Shown piece by piece: positions 27,486 to 36,137 of a stretch of 64,000 bases of DNA. Position numbers and translations under genes: made by a program. This stretch comes from Microlunatus sagamiharensis (GTDB lineage: Bacteria > Actinomycetota > Actinomycetes > Propionibacteriales > Propionibacteriaceae): the NCBI RefSeq assembly GCF_900105785.1, contig NZ_LT629799.1, positions 620,001-684,000 on the forward strand, given 5' to 3'. Within the stretch, counting starts at the first letter, position 1. Each line of letters starts with the position of its first letter. A model generated the notes under the pieces. It was not told the origin of the DNA. It made no database searches and saw only the letters and a list, made by a program, of their open reading frames with translations.

Positions 27486-27920
27486 ATGACCACCACGCCG
27501 CCCGAGGCCCCGACGCAGCGCTCCTTCGTCCTCATCAAGCCCGACGCGGTGCGCCGCGGCCTCGTGGGTGCGGTGCTGGCGCGCTTCGAGGGCAAGGGCC
27601 TGCGGATCGTGACCATGGAGCTGCGCCAGGTGACCGGCGAGGAGTCCGACCAGCACTACGCCGAGCACGTCGACCGCCCGTTCTACCCGCCGCTGCGCGC
27701 GTTCATCACCTCCGGCCCGTCCGTCGCCCTGGTGCTCGAGGGCGACGAGGCGATCGAGGTCGTCCGCGCGCTGAACGGCGCCACCGACGGTCGCAAGGCC
27801 GCCCCGGGGACGATCCGCGGAGACTTCTCGCTGTCCAACCGCGAGAACCTCGTGCACGGCTCGGACTCGCCCGAGTCGGCCGCCCGGGAGATCGCGTTCT
27901 GGTTCCCCGGGCTGGGCTGA
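27486..27920 (+). CDS. ndk: Nucleoside diphosphate kinase
   Basis: A 144-aa enzyme that equilibrates nucleoside di- and triphosphates through a phosphohistidine. The active-site block NLVHGSDSPESA has the His near residue 121. The N-terminal FVLIKPDAVRRGLVG and the loop GATDGRKAAPGTIRGDF are canonical. Length is slightly above the usual 136-140 because of an N-terminal extension of about 9 residues. It is part of the conserved valS-folC-ndk-rne backbone and stands in its own transcription unit here. Confidence 0.97.
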   Translation: MTTTPPEAPTQRSFVLIKPDAVRRGLVGAVLARFEGKGLRIVTMELRQVTGEESDQHYAEHVDRPFYPPLRAFITSGPSVALVLEGDEAIEVVRALNGATDGRKAAPGTIRGDFSLSNRENLVHGSDSPESAAREIAFWFPGLG

Positions 27921-28008
27921 CCGTCCGGGGGTAGAGATCTCGCGGTCCGGAGGGGTCCCTCGGGCCGGATAGGGTCTAGTGTCCCGCCGCCCACCGACGA
28001 GGACCCCT

Positions 28009-31008
28009 GTGACCCTGCTGCTCGCCGTGCACCTCGGTGTCGCCCTCGTGGCGCCGTGGCTCCTGCGCGCCCTGCGGTGCCGGGCCTTCTACGTCCTCGC
28101 GCTGGTGCCGGCGGCGACCGCGGTGTGGACCGCGCTGCAGGGCCCGACGGTGCTCGCCGGGGGCGTCGTCAGCGAACGCTTCGCCTGGATCCCCGCCCTC
28201 GGGATCGACGTCAGCTTCCGGATGGGGCTGCTGCAGTGGGTCCTGACCCTCGTGGTCAGCGGCATCGGCGCCCTGGTGCTCTTCTACTGCCGCTTCTACT
28301 TCTCCCACGACGAGCCGCCGCTGCGCACCGGGGCCGTGCTCCTGGCCTTCGCCGGCGCGATGACCGGGCTCGTCACCTCCGACGACCTGATCGGGCTCTA
28401 CGTCTTCTGGGAGCTCACCACCGTCTTCAGCTACCTGCTGGTCGGCCACAACCCGCGGTTCGCGGCGAACCGCCGCGCCGCGCTCACCGCGCTGATCGTG
28501 ACCACCTTCGGTGGCCTGGCCATGCTGACCGGCATCGTCCTGCTCGGCGTCCGCTACGACACCTTCTCGCTGTCGGGCGTCCTCGACGCGGCCGCCGCGG
28601 GCGGGGTCGGTTCGGCGTACGTGGTGACCGCGGTGATGCTGCTGCTCGTCGGCGCCCTGACGAAGTCGGCCCTGGTGCCCTTCCACTTCTGGCTGCCCGG
28701 CGCGATGGCCGCGCCGACGCCGGTCAGCGCCTACCTGCACGCCGCGGCCATGGTCAAGGCGGGCGTCTACCTCGTCGCCGTCCTCGCCCCGGTCTTCGCG
28801 CAGACCCCCGGGTGGCGGCCGGTCCTGCTCACGCTCGGCGCGGCCACGATGATCCTCGGCGGCTGGCGCTCGCTGCGGCAGTACGACATCAAGGTCCTGC
28901 TCGCGTACGGCACGGTGAGCCAGCTGGGCTTCCTGATGGTGCTGTGCGGCATCGGCACCCGCTCGGCCGCCCTGGGTGGGCTGGCCCTGCTGGTCGCCCA
29001 CGCGCTGTTCAAGTCGACGCTCTTCCTCGTGGTGGGGATCGTCGACCACAGCACCGGCACCCGCGACCTGCGCCGCCTGAGCGGCGTCGGCCGGCGCATG
29101 CCAGTGGTGGCGGGAGCCGCGCTCCTGGCCGGGGCCTCGATGGCCGCGCTCCCGCCGACGCTGGGGTTCACGGCCAAGGAGGCCGGGTTCGAGAGCCTGA
29201 CCTACCTGGTCGGCGGGGACGGCACGGCCGTGGCCCCGCTGCCCGCCGCGCTGCTCGCGGCGACGCTCGTCGCCGGCTCGGCGCTGACGGTGGCCTACAC
29301 GCTGCGCTTCTGGTGGGGCGCCTTCGTGGGCAAGCGCGACGCCTACTTCCTCGACGCCAGCGGCCAGGACCGGCCCGTCACCGCCTGCCACCCGGTGCCG
29401 GCCGGGTTCGCGGCCGCCCCGGTGCTGCTGGGACTGCTCTGCCTGGCCGGCGGCTTCGTCGGCCGCCAGCTGACCGAGGGCTTCGCCGGCTACGTCGACG
29501 CCTTCGCCGTCGGCGAGGAGAGCCACGGGATCGCGCTGTGGCACGGCTTCAGCGTCCCGCTGCTGATGTCCGCGCTCGCCGTCGCCGGCGGCGTCGTGCT
29601 CTTCTGGCAGCGCGCGTTCATCGCCCGCGCCCAGTCGACCTTCCCGGCGCCGTACGAGGCCGAGACCGCCTACCAGCGCATCATGCGCGGCCTGGACCGG
29701 CTCTCGGTCGAGACCACGGCAGTGACCCAGCGCGGTTCGGTGCCGGTCTACCTCACCTCGATCCTCGCGGTGCTCGTCGTCTTCCCCGGCGGTGCGCTGC
29801 TCCTGGTGCGGGACTGGCCGACCGTCCGCCTCTTCGACAGCCCGGCCCAGCTGCTGGCCGGTGCGGTGATGGCCGTCGCGGCGATCACCGCCGCCACGTC
29901 CCGCGGGCGGCTGCGCGCGGTCATGCTCGCCGGTGTCACGGGCTACGGCGTCGCGGTGCTGTTCCTGCTGCACGGAGCCCCCGACCTGGCGCTGACCCAG
30001 GTCCTCGTCGAGACCGTCACCCTGGTGATCTTCTCGCTGGTGCTGCGCAAGCTGCCGAAGTACTTCACCACCCGCCCGCTCTCGTCGAGCCGCTGGTGGC
30101 GCCTGGTCGTCGCGCTGCTCGTCGGCGGTGTGGTGGTCGGCATCGCCCTCGTCGCGGCGGGCGCGCGGGTCGCGGTGCCGGTCTCGATCACCTACCCCGA
30201 GGTCGCCTACACCTTCGGCTACGGCAAGAACGTCGTGAACGTGACGCTGGTCGACATCCGCTCCTGGGACACCATGGGCGAGGTCGCGGTGCTCGTGGTC
30301 GCGGCGACCGGCGTGGCCAGCCTGATCTTCCTCCGCAGCCGCTACTCCGCGCGCCCCGTGCGCCCGGAGGCGCCGACCGGGGGCGGCGCGGTGGGCCGTA
30401 CGGTCTGGCTCCGCGGCGGGGAGACCCTGTCCCCGACGCGCCGCTCGATCGTCTTCGAGGTCGTGACCCGGGTGCTGTTCCCGGTGATGATCGTCGTCTC
30501 GGTCTACCTGCTCGTCGCGGGCCACAACGCACCCGGCGGCGGGTTCGCCGGCGGCCTGGTGGCCGGGATGGCGCTGATGGTCCGCTACCTCGCGGCCGGG
30601 AGCCGCGAGCTGGACGAGGCGGCGCCGGTGGACGCGGGCAAGGTGCTCGGCGGTGGGCTCGCCCTGGCTGCGCTGGGGTTGCTCGCGCCGGTGGTCATCG
30701 GCGGGCGCATCGGCCAGAGCTACGACATCTCCGTCGACTTCGGGGCGCTGGAGGCGGTCCGGACGCCGTTCGGCGAGCTGGCGGTCATGGGCTCCCCGCA
30801 CCTGGTGACCTCGGTCTTCTTCGATATCGGCATCTACCTCATCGTCAACGGCGTCATGCTCGACCTCGCGCGCAGCCTCGGCTCGGGCATCGACACCCAC
30901 GAGGCCGAGGACCGCGCGCCGGCCCCGCACCCCCACGAGACGACGGCCAGGCCGTCCCGGCGCGCGCCGATGCCGGAGCGCGGGTCGAGCCCGGTGGGTG
31001 CGCCGTGA
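28009..31008 (+). CDS. mrpA: Mrp Na+/H+ antiporter subunit A with fused subunit B domain
   Basis: A 999-aa polytopic protein. The N-terminal part (about 1-660) is a NuoL-like proton-channel subunit with FWELTTVFSYLLVG near residue 135 and PLPFHFWLPGAMAAPTPVSA-type sequence near 222-240 (read here as LVPFHFWLPGAMAAPTPVSA). Residues after about 700 match MbhD/MbhE-like segments. The last 160 residues are the MrpB domain (NAPGGGFAGGLVAGMALM). GTG 28009 has GAGGA 6 nt upstream; a second in-frame GTG at 27979 is possible. It heads a six-gene operon whose members all overlap by 4 nt. The complex exports Na+ in exchange for protons. Confidence 0.95.
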   Translation: MTLLLAVHLGVALVAPWLLRALRCRAFYVLALVPAATAVWTALQGPTVLAGGVVSERFAWIPALGIDVSFRMGLLQWVLTLVVSGIGALVLFYCRFYFSHDEPPLRTGAVLLAFAGAMTGLVTSDDLIGLYVFWELTTVFSYLLVGHNPRFAANRRAALTALIVTTFGGLAMLTGIVLLGVRYDTFSLSGVLDAAAAGGVGSAYVVTAVMLLLVGALTKSALVPFHFWLPGAMAAPTPVSAYLHAAAMVKAGVYLVAVLAPVFAQTPGWRPVLLTLGAATMILGGWRSLRQYDIKVLLAYGTVSQLGFLMVLCGIGTRSAALGGLALLVAHALFKSTLFLVVGIVDHSTGTRDLRRLSGVGRRMPVVAGAALLAGASMAALPPTLGFTAKEAGFESLTYLVGGDGTAVAPLPAALLAATLVAGSALTVAYTLRFWWGAFVGKRDAYFLDASGQDRPVTACHPVPAGFAAAPVLLGLLCLAGGFVGRQLTEGFAGYVDAFAVGEESHGIALWHGFSVPLLMSALAVAGGVVLFWQRAFIARAQSTFPAPYEAETAYQRIMRGLDRLSVETTAVTQRGSVPVYLTSILAVLVVFPGGALLLVRDWPTVRLFDSPAQLLAGAVMAVAAITAATSRGRLRAVMLAGVTGYGVAVLFLLHGAPDLALTQVLVETVTLVIFSLVLRKLPKYFTTRPLSSSRWWRLVVALLVGGVVVGIALVAAGARVAVPVSITYPEVAYTFGYGKNVVNVTLVDIRSWDTMGEVAVLVVAATGVASLIFLRSRYSARPVRPEAPTGGGAVGRTVWLRGGETLSPTRRSIVFEVVTRVLFPVMIVVSVYLLVAGHNAPGGGFAGGLVAGMALMVRYLAAGSRELDEAAPVDAGKVLGGGLALAALGLLAPVVIGGRIGQSYDISVDFGALEAVRTPFGELAVMGSPHLVTSVFFDIGIYLIVNGVMLDLARSLGSGIDTHEAEDRAPAPHPHETTARPSRRAPMPERGSSPVGAP

Positions 31009-31649
31009 GCCCGAACCTCACCCTCGCCCTCGTGGCCGGGGTCCTCGTCGCGGCCGGGGTCTACCTGGTGCTCGAGCGCTCGCTGACCCGCATCCTGGTC
31101 GGCGTCCTGCTCGCCTCGAACGGGGTCAACGTGCTCTTCCTCGTGGCCAGCGGAGCGGCCGGGGGCGCGCCGATCACCGGGGTCACCGAACCGCGGGACA
31201 TGAGCGACCCGCTGCCGCAGGCCTTCGTGCTCACCGCGATCGTCATCACCCTGGCCGTCACCGCCTTCCTGCTGACCCTGGCCTACCGGAGCTTCCAGAT
31301 CGCCGGCAACGACGAGGTCTCCGACGACGTCGAGGACTCCGCGATCCGGCGCCTGGCGCTCGACGACGAGACCTCCGGCAGCTACGAGCCCGACGACGAG
31401 GGCCACCCCGACGAGGAGGGCCAGGCCACCGGCGAGCAGGAGGGGGAGCGGGTCACCGCCGATCCGGAGTCCTCCGACGCAGACCCGGCCGGCTTCGAGA
31501 ACAGCACCGAGGGCGAGACCGACCAGGAGCCCGAGCCGGAGACGCCCGCCGAGACGCCCAAGGCGCCGGTCGCGGTCCGCGCCCCCGGCGAACCACCGCC
31601 CGGCTACCTGTCCGGCGCCCGACGCACCCCCGAGGAGGACGGCTCGTGA
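31005..31649 (+). CDS. mrpC: Mrp Na+/H+ antiporter subunit C with long acidic tail
   Basis: A 214-aa NuoK-like subunit. Three membrane helices occupy residues 3-100, with YLVLERSLTRILVGVLLASN near residue 22 and DPLPQAFVLTAIVITLAVTA near 68. Usual MrpC proteins end soon after the third helix. Here about 110 further residues form an acidic, Pro/Glu/Asp-rich, probably disordered cytoplasmic tail. Its GTG overlaps the mrpA stop (GTGA), and its own stop overlaps mrpD. Confidence 0.93.
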   Translation: MSPNLTLALVAGVLVAAGVYLVLERSLTRILVGVLLASNGVNVLFLVASGAAGGAPITGVTEPRDMSDPLPQAFVLTAIVITLAVTAFLLTLAYRSFQIAGNDEVSDDVEDSAIRRLALDDETSGSYEPDDEGHPDEEGQATGEQEGERVTADPESSDADPAGFENSTEGETDQEPEPETPAETPKAPVAVRAPGEPPPGYLSGARRTPEEDGS

Positions 31650-33304
31650 ACAACCTGCTCCCGCTGCCGGTCCTGCTGCCGCTGCTCGGCGCCGGGCTGG
31701 CGCTCGCCCTGAACCGCCGCCCCCGCGTTCAGCGCGTCGTCGCCGCGACGGCGCTGGCCAGCGTGACCACGGTCGCCGCCCTGCTCGTGTGGCTGACCGA
31801 CGCGCACGGCCCGATCGTGCTCTGGGTCGGCAACTGGCCGCAGCCGCTGGGCATCGCGCTCGTCGCCGACCGGCTGAGCGCTCTGATGCTGCTCGTGTCC
31901 TCGGTGGTCACGCTGTCGGTGCTGCTCTTCTCGATGGGTGCGCCCGAGGCGGAGCGCCGGCGCGAGACGCCGATCTCGATCTTCTACCCGACCTTCCTCG
32001 TGCTCTCCGCGGGCGTGTCCAACGCCTTCCTCGCCGGTGACCTGTTCAACCTCTTCGTCGGCTTCGAGATGCTGCTCTTCGCCTCGTACGTGCTGCTGAC
32101 GCTGGGCGGCACGGGGGAGCGGGTGCGCGCCGGCAGCACGTACGTGCTGGTCAGCCTGCTGTCCTCGACGCTGTTCCTGGTGGCGATCGCCGCCGTGTAC
32201 GCCGCGACGGGCACGGTGAACTTCGCCCAGCTCCAGGGCCGGCTCGCCGAGCTGCCGCCGGAGGTGTCGCTGGTGCTGCAGCTGCTGCTGCTCACCGTCT
32301 TCTCGATCAAGGCCGCGGTCTTCCCGATGTCGGCCTGGCTGCCGGACTCCTACCCGACCGCGCCCGCGCCGGTGACGGCGGTGTTCGCGGGCCTGCTGAC
32401 CAAGGTCGGCGTCTACGCGATCATCCGGACGCAGTCGGTGCTCTTCCCCGACAGCCCGCTCACCCGCCTGCTGATGTGGGCCGCGCTCATCACCATGGTC
32501 GTGGGCATCCTCGGCGCGATCGCCCAGACCGAGGTCAAGCGGATGCTGTCGTTCACCCTGGTCAGCCACATCGGTTACATGGTGTTCGGCGTCGCGCTGG
32601 CGACCACGGCGGGCTACGCCGGCGCGATCTTCTACACCGCGCACCACATCACCATCCAGACGACGCTGTTCCTCGTGCTCGGGCTGGTCGAGGTGCGCGC
32701 GGGCAGCACGTCGCTGACCAAGCTCGGCGGGCTCGCCGCGCTGTCGCCCGTGCTCGGCATCCTCTTCTTCGTCCCCGCCATGAACCTGGCCGGGATCCCG
32801 CCGTTCTCCGGCTTCATCGGCAAGGTCGGCCTGCTCGACGCGGGTGTGCAGCACGGTGGCTTCCTGGCCTACCTGCTCGTCGGCGGGGGCGTCGTGACCA
32901 GCCTGCTCACCCTCTACGCGATGGCCAAGGTCTGGAACCGCGCCTTCTGGCGCCCGCTGCAGACCGAGGCCGACGAGCTGGAGACGGTCGGGGTCGAGAC
33001 GGTGGAGCAGGTCGCCGAGCAGCCGGCGGGGACGGCCTCCGGGACGAGCGCGACCGAGGCCGCCTCGGGCGACCTCGAGGAGGAGCCCGGCACGACGATG
33101 CAGCAGGACGAGGGCGCCGAGGAGCTCTCCACCGGTCGGCGGATGCCGTGGCCGATGGTCGCGACGACCGTGGTGCTCGTGCTGGTCGGCGTCGGGATCA
33201 CCGTCGTCGCCGGCCCGCTCTACGGCTACTCCGAGCGCGCCGCCACCGACCTGCTCGGCGGCGCGGCGTACGTGCGCGCGGTCCTGCCCGAGGGCGTGCG
33301 ATGA
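31646..33304 (+). CDS. mrpD: Mrp Na+/H+ antiporter subunit D
   Basis: A 552-aa NuoN/M-like channel subunit. Landmarks are LFNLFVGFEMLLFASYVLL near residue 132, the helix with IKAAVFPMSAWLPDSYPTAP near 223 (a conserved Lys and proline kink), and EVKRMLSFTLVSHIGYM near 294. Between the last two helices, about residues 440-498, is an acidic low-complexity insert (Glu/Thr/Ala-rich), followed by a final helix. The GTG start overlaps the mrpC stop by 4 nt. Confidence 0.95.
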   Translation: MNNLLPLPVLLPLLGAGLALALNRRPRVQRVVAATALASVTTVAALLVWLTDAHGPIVLWVGNWPQPLGIALVADRLSALMLLVSSVVTLSVLLFSMGAPEAERRRETPISIFYPTFLVLSAGVSNAFLAGDLFNLFVGFEMLLFASYVLLTLGGTGERVRAGSTYVLVSLLSSTLFLVAIAAVYAATGTVNFAQLQGRLAELPPEVSLVLQLLLLTVFSIKAAVFPMSAWLPDSYPTAPAPVTAVFAGLLTKVGVYAIIRTQSVLFPDSPLTRLLMWAALITMVVGILGAIAQTEVKRMLSFTLVSHIGYMVFGVALATTAGYAGAIFYTAHHITIQTTLFLVLGLVEVRAGSTSLTKLGGLAALSPVLGILFFVPAMNLAGIPPFSGFIGKVGLLDAGVQHGGFLAYLLVGGGVVTSLLTLYAMAKVWNRAFWRPLQTEADELETVGVETVEQVAEQPAGTASGTSATEAASGDLEEEPGTTMQQDEGAEELSTGRRMPWPMVATTVVLVLVGVGITVVAGPLYGYSERAATDLLGGAAYVRAVLPEGVR

Positions 33305-33867
33305 GGGCGCGACGCCGGCCGAGCCTGGCGGCCGTCGTGGTCCTGACGGTGACCTGGGTGCTGCTGTGGGAGCGCATCTCGCTGTTCGTCGTGCTGACGG
33401 GCGTGCTGCTGGCGCTGCTGGTGTCCCTCGTCTTCCCGCTGCCGCGGATCGAGCGCGCCGGGCGGGTCCGCCCGGTCGCGCTGGCCCGGCTGGTCGGCCG
33501 GCTGGCGCAGGACCTCGTGGTGTCCAGCGTCCGGGTCGTCGCGCTGTCCTTCGCCCGCCGGACGCCGCGCAGCGCCATCATCCGGGTCCGGCTGCGCACC
33601 CGCTCCGACCTGATCCTGACCCTGACCACGGAGCTGGTGTCCCTGGTGCCCGGCAGCCTCGTGGTCGAGGTGCGGCGGGCCGAGAGCACCCTCTACATCC
33701 ACGCCCTCGACACCGTCGACCCCGACAAGCTGCGCCGGGCCGAGCAGGACGTGCTCGACTCCGAGGAGCGGGTGCTGCGCGCCTTCGGCAGCGACGAGGA
33801 GATCGCCGCGCTCGACGCCGAGGCCGCGCGCCCGACCGACCGGAGAGCGGGGGTGGGGCGCCGATGA
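33301..33867 (+). CDS. mrpE: Mrp Na+/H+ antiporter subunit E
   Basis: A 188-aa subunit with two membrane helices in the first 55 residues and the family cytoplasmic segment LVSLVPGSLVVEVRRAE near residue 112, followed by LYIHALD. Its ATG overlaps the mrpD stop (ATGA). An acidic/basic C-terminal tail of about 35 residues extends beyond the usual end. Confidence 0.93.
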   Translation: MRARRRPSLAAVVVLTVTWVLLWERISLFVVLTGVLLALLVSLVFPLPRIERAGRVRPVALARLVGRLAQDLVVSSVRVVALSFARRTPRSAIIRVRLRTRSDLILTLTTELVSLVPGSLVVEVRRAESTLYIHALDTVDPDKLRRAEQDVLDSEERVLRAFGSDEEIAALDAEAARPTDRRAGVGRR

Positions 33868-34193
33868 GCCCCGTGCAGGTGGCCGTGCTGGTGATGGTCG
33901 GGATCGGCGCCGTGCTGCTCGTCGCGGCCGCGTCGATGACCGTGGCCCGGATGGCGCGCGGGCCGAGCAGCCTCGACCGTGTCGTCGCGGCCGACGTGCT
34001 CGTCGCCGTCGTCATCGCGACCCTCGCCGCCGAGGCGATCGTGAACGACCACACGACGACCCTGCCGATCATGCTCGTGCTGTCGCTGCTGGGCTTCGCC
34101 GGCGCGGTCAGCATCGCGCGCTTCGTCGCCGAGCGGGACAAGGCGGTCCGCTGGGAGGACCCGGGCACCCGGCCGAAGGACGGTGCCCAGTGA
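33864..34193 (+). CDS. mrpF: Mrp Na+/H+ antiporter subunit F
   Basis: A 109-aa subunit with three membrane helices and the family segment RGPSSLDRVVAADVL near residue 33, then MLVLSLLGFAGAVSIARF. ATGA overlaps exist at both ends, with mrpE and mrpG. Confidence 0.94.
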   Translation: MSPVQVAVLVMVGIGAVLLVAAASMTVARMARGPSSLDRVVAADVLVAVVIATLAAEAIVNDHTTTLPIMLVLSLLGFAGAVSIARFVAERDKAVRWEDPGTRPKDGAQ

Positions 34194-34621
34194 CCGGGTC
34201 GTCCGTCGCCGACGTCCTGGACCTGCTGGGCGCGTTCCTCGTCCTGGTCGGCTGCTTCCTCTGCTTCGCCGCCGCGCTCGGCCTGCTGCGCTTCCCCGAC
34301 GTCGTCTCGCGCATGCACGCGGCGACCAAGCCGCAGACCCTCGGGCTGATCGTCCTGGCCGCGGGGGTCGAGGTGTCGCTGCGCAGCTGGGCGTCCTTCG
34401 GCACGCTCGTGCTGGTCGCCGCGTTCCAGCTGGCGACGGCGCCGGTCTCGGCCCACCTGGTGGGCCGCACGGTCTACCGGACCGACCAGGTCCGCCACGA
34501 GCTGCTGGTCCGCGACGACCTCGCCCGGGACCTGGAGGCGGCCGGCTTCCGCCTCGGGCCGGCGCCCGAGGACGAGCAGGACCCGGATGCCGCCGAGGGC
34601 GACGACCGCCGCCTCAGCTAG
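34190..34621 (+). CDS. mrpG: Mrp Na+/H+ antiporter subunit G
   Basis: A 143-aa subunit with three membrane helices. LGLLRFPDVVSRMHAATKPQ near residue 30 is the strong family signature. The C-terminal 40 residues are charged. It ends the operon. Its last 8 nt, including the stop, overlap the end of the convergent tetR gene, so the two transcripts read into each other. Confidence 0.94.
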   Translation: MTGSSVADVLDLLGAFLVLVGCFLCFAAALGLLRFPDVVSRMHAATKPQTLGLIVLAAGVEVSLRSWASFGTLVLVAAFQLATAPVSAHLVGRTVYRTDQVRHELLVRDDLARDLEAAGFRLGPAPEDEQDPDAAEGDDRRLS

Positions 34622-35207
34622 ACCCCTCTCGTCCGGCGGTCCCGCCCGAGGCCCGCAGCCCCTCGTCGAGGAGCCGGACGAGCCAGGCGAAGCTGGCGTC
34701 CACGTCCGTGGCGAAGCGGAACCCGCCCTCGGCCTCCAGCACCGCGAAGCCGTGCAGCGTGCTGCGTACGGTCCGCAGGGCGTGCGTCTCCTGCTCGCGC
34801 GGCAGCGCGTAGCCGCGCAGCACCGCCGAGAAGGAGCGGAGCACCCGGTCCACGGCGACGGTGAGGGGGTCCTCGGGCCCGGTCGGAGGGACCGCGTTGC
34901 CGGCGGCGTAGCGCCCGGGGTGCTGGGTCACGTACGCCCGCATCGCCTGCGCCGCCGCCTCGAGGGCGTCGGTCCCGGCCCGGCCCTGGGTCGCGTCGCG
35001 CAGGGCGTCGCCGAGCTCCACCGCCGCCAGCACGGCGACCCGGTGGAGGAGGTCGGCCTGGTTGGCGACGTGCTTGTAGAGCGACGGCGTCCGGACCCCC
35101 AGCCGCTCGGCCAGCAGCCCCATGCTCAGCCCGCCGAGCCCGACCTCGTCGGCCAGCGCCGCCGCCGCGGCGGTGACCGCGGCGGTGTCGAGCCCCGCCC
35201 TAGGCAC
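34614..35207 (-). CDS. TetR family transcriptional regulator
   Basis: A 197-aa repressor from GTG 35207. The helix-turn-helix is GLSMGLLAERLGVRTPSLYKHVANQADL (residues about 24-52), in TetR style with the YKH recognition helix. The C-terminal ligand domain (about 75-197; RSTLHGFAVLEAEGGF) resembles the WHG-type TetR_C group. Its start overlaps the stop of the upstream hydrolase gene by 8 nt, so the two form one operon. The palindrome at 36071-36087 is its probable operator, giving autoregulation. The frame extends upstream but those codons lie inside the hydrolase gene. Confidence 0.88.
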   Translation of the reverse strand: MPRAGLDTAAVTAAAAALADEVGLGGLSMGLLAERLGVRTPSLYKHVANQADLLHRVAVLAAVELGDALRDATQGRAGTDALEAAAQAMRAYVTQHPGRYAAGNAVPPTGPEDPLTVAVDRVLRSFSAVLRGYALPREQETHALRTVRSTLHGFAVLEAEGGFRFATDVDASFAWLVRLLDEGLRASGGTAGREGSS

Positions 35208-36033
35208 GCGGCAGCACGCGGTCGAGGAAGGGCAGGACGGCCTCGAGCAGCGCCTCGGGCGCCTGGGCGTGCGGGTAGTGGCCGACACCGGGCAGGACCA
35301 CGAGCTCGCCCAGACCGTCCGGCAGGTCCGCGAGGACCGCCCGGCCCTCGGCCCGCGGGTCGACGAAGTCGGGGTCGAGGTCGCCCTCGACGACCAGGAC
35401 GGGGCAGCGGACCTCGCCCAACCGCGCCGCGGCGTCCGACGGGTTGGCCCGGCACATCGCCTGCAGCACCTTCATCCGCGCGGGGTCGGTGAGCCTGGCA
35501 TCGATGCGGCCCAGCTCGGCGTCCCAGTCGGCCGGCTTGGTGGGGTAGGCGAGATCGAGGTAGCCCTCCCAGGCCGACCGGCTGCCGAGGAGCGTGCGGG
35601 CCAGCAGCACGAAGCCGCGGCGGTAGCGCGGGACCCGCAGCAGCCCGCCGAGGGAGTAGGAGACCTTGCGCGTGAAGGGAGCGAGCTCGACCGCACCGAC
35701 GACCAGCTCCGGCGCGCTCGCCGCGGCGATCGTCACCGCGCCGCCGCTGATCGACTGCCCGACCAGCACGGCCGGGCCGCCGAGGTGGCGGACCAGGACC
35801 ACCAGGTCGTCCGCGATGTCGGTGCGGCTGTAGCCGTCCCAGCCGGTGCTCGAGTCGCCGCACCCGCGGAGGTCGAGGTTCGCGACGCGGTAGCCCGCCT
35901 CGACGAGCGCCGGGACCACGAAGCGGTAGGAGTGCCGGCTGTCGCCGAGCCCGTGGGCGAGCACGACGAGGGGTCCCTCGCCGGCGACCTCGTAGGCGAG
36001 GGTCCGGGTGCCGATGGTCAGGGTGTCGTGCAC
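35200..36033 (-). CDS. Alpha/beta hydrolase
   Basis: A 277-aa hydrolase of the alpha/beta fold. The oxyanion region is VVLAHGLGDSRHSYRF near residue 23, the nucleophile elbow GQSISGG has Ser near 94, and the acid is in VVEGDLDPDF near 220. The catalytic His is in GVGHYPHAQAP near 252. It is the first gene of a two-gene operon with the TetR regulator, suggesting the enzyme's substrate or product is the inducer. The substrate is unknown. GTG 36033 gives a family-typical N-terminus. Confidence 0.9.
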   Translation of the reverse strand: MHDTLTIGTRTLAYEVAGEGPLVVLAHGLGDSRHSYRFVVPALVEAGYRVANLDLRGCGDSSTGWDGYSRTDIADDLVVLVRHLGGPAVLVGQSISGGAVTIAAASAPELVVGAVELAPFTRKVSYSLGGLLRVPRYRRGFVLLARTLLGSRSAWEGYLDLAYPTKPADWDAELGRIDARLTDPARMKVLQAMCRANPSDAAARLGEVRCPVLVVEGDLDPDFVDPRAEGRAVLADLPDGLGELVVLPGVGHYPHAQAPEALLEAVLPFLDRVLPRA

Positions 36034-36070
36034 GGTGCTCCGATCGTGTGGCTCACGTTGTTAGAGCAAG

Positions 36071-36099
36071 GGCTAATAGTATTAGCCAACCGAGGTCAA
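36071..36099 (-). promoter_or_regulatory. Promoter-operator of the hydrolase-tetR operon
   Basis: GGCTAAT-AGT-ATTAGCC (36071-36087) is a perfect 7-bp inverted repeat with a 3-nt centre. On the minus strand TTGACC (36094-36099) could be the -35 and TATTAG (36073-36078) the -10, with a 15-nt spacer, so the palindrome would cover the -10 and block polymerase. Confidence 0.65.
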
Positions 36100-36137
36100 G
36101 GCCCTCCCGGCCGAGCGCCGTTAGGCTGGGTCGCACC

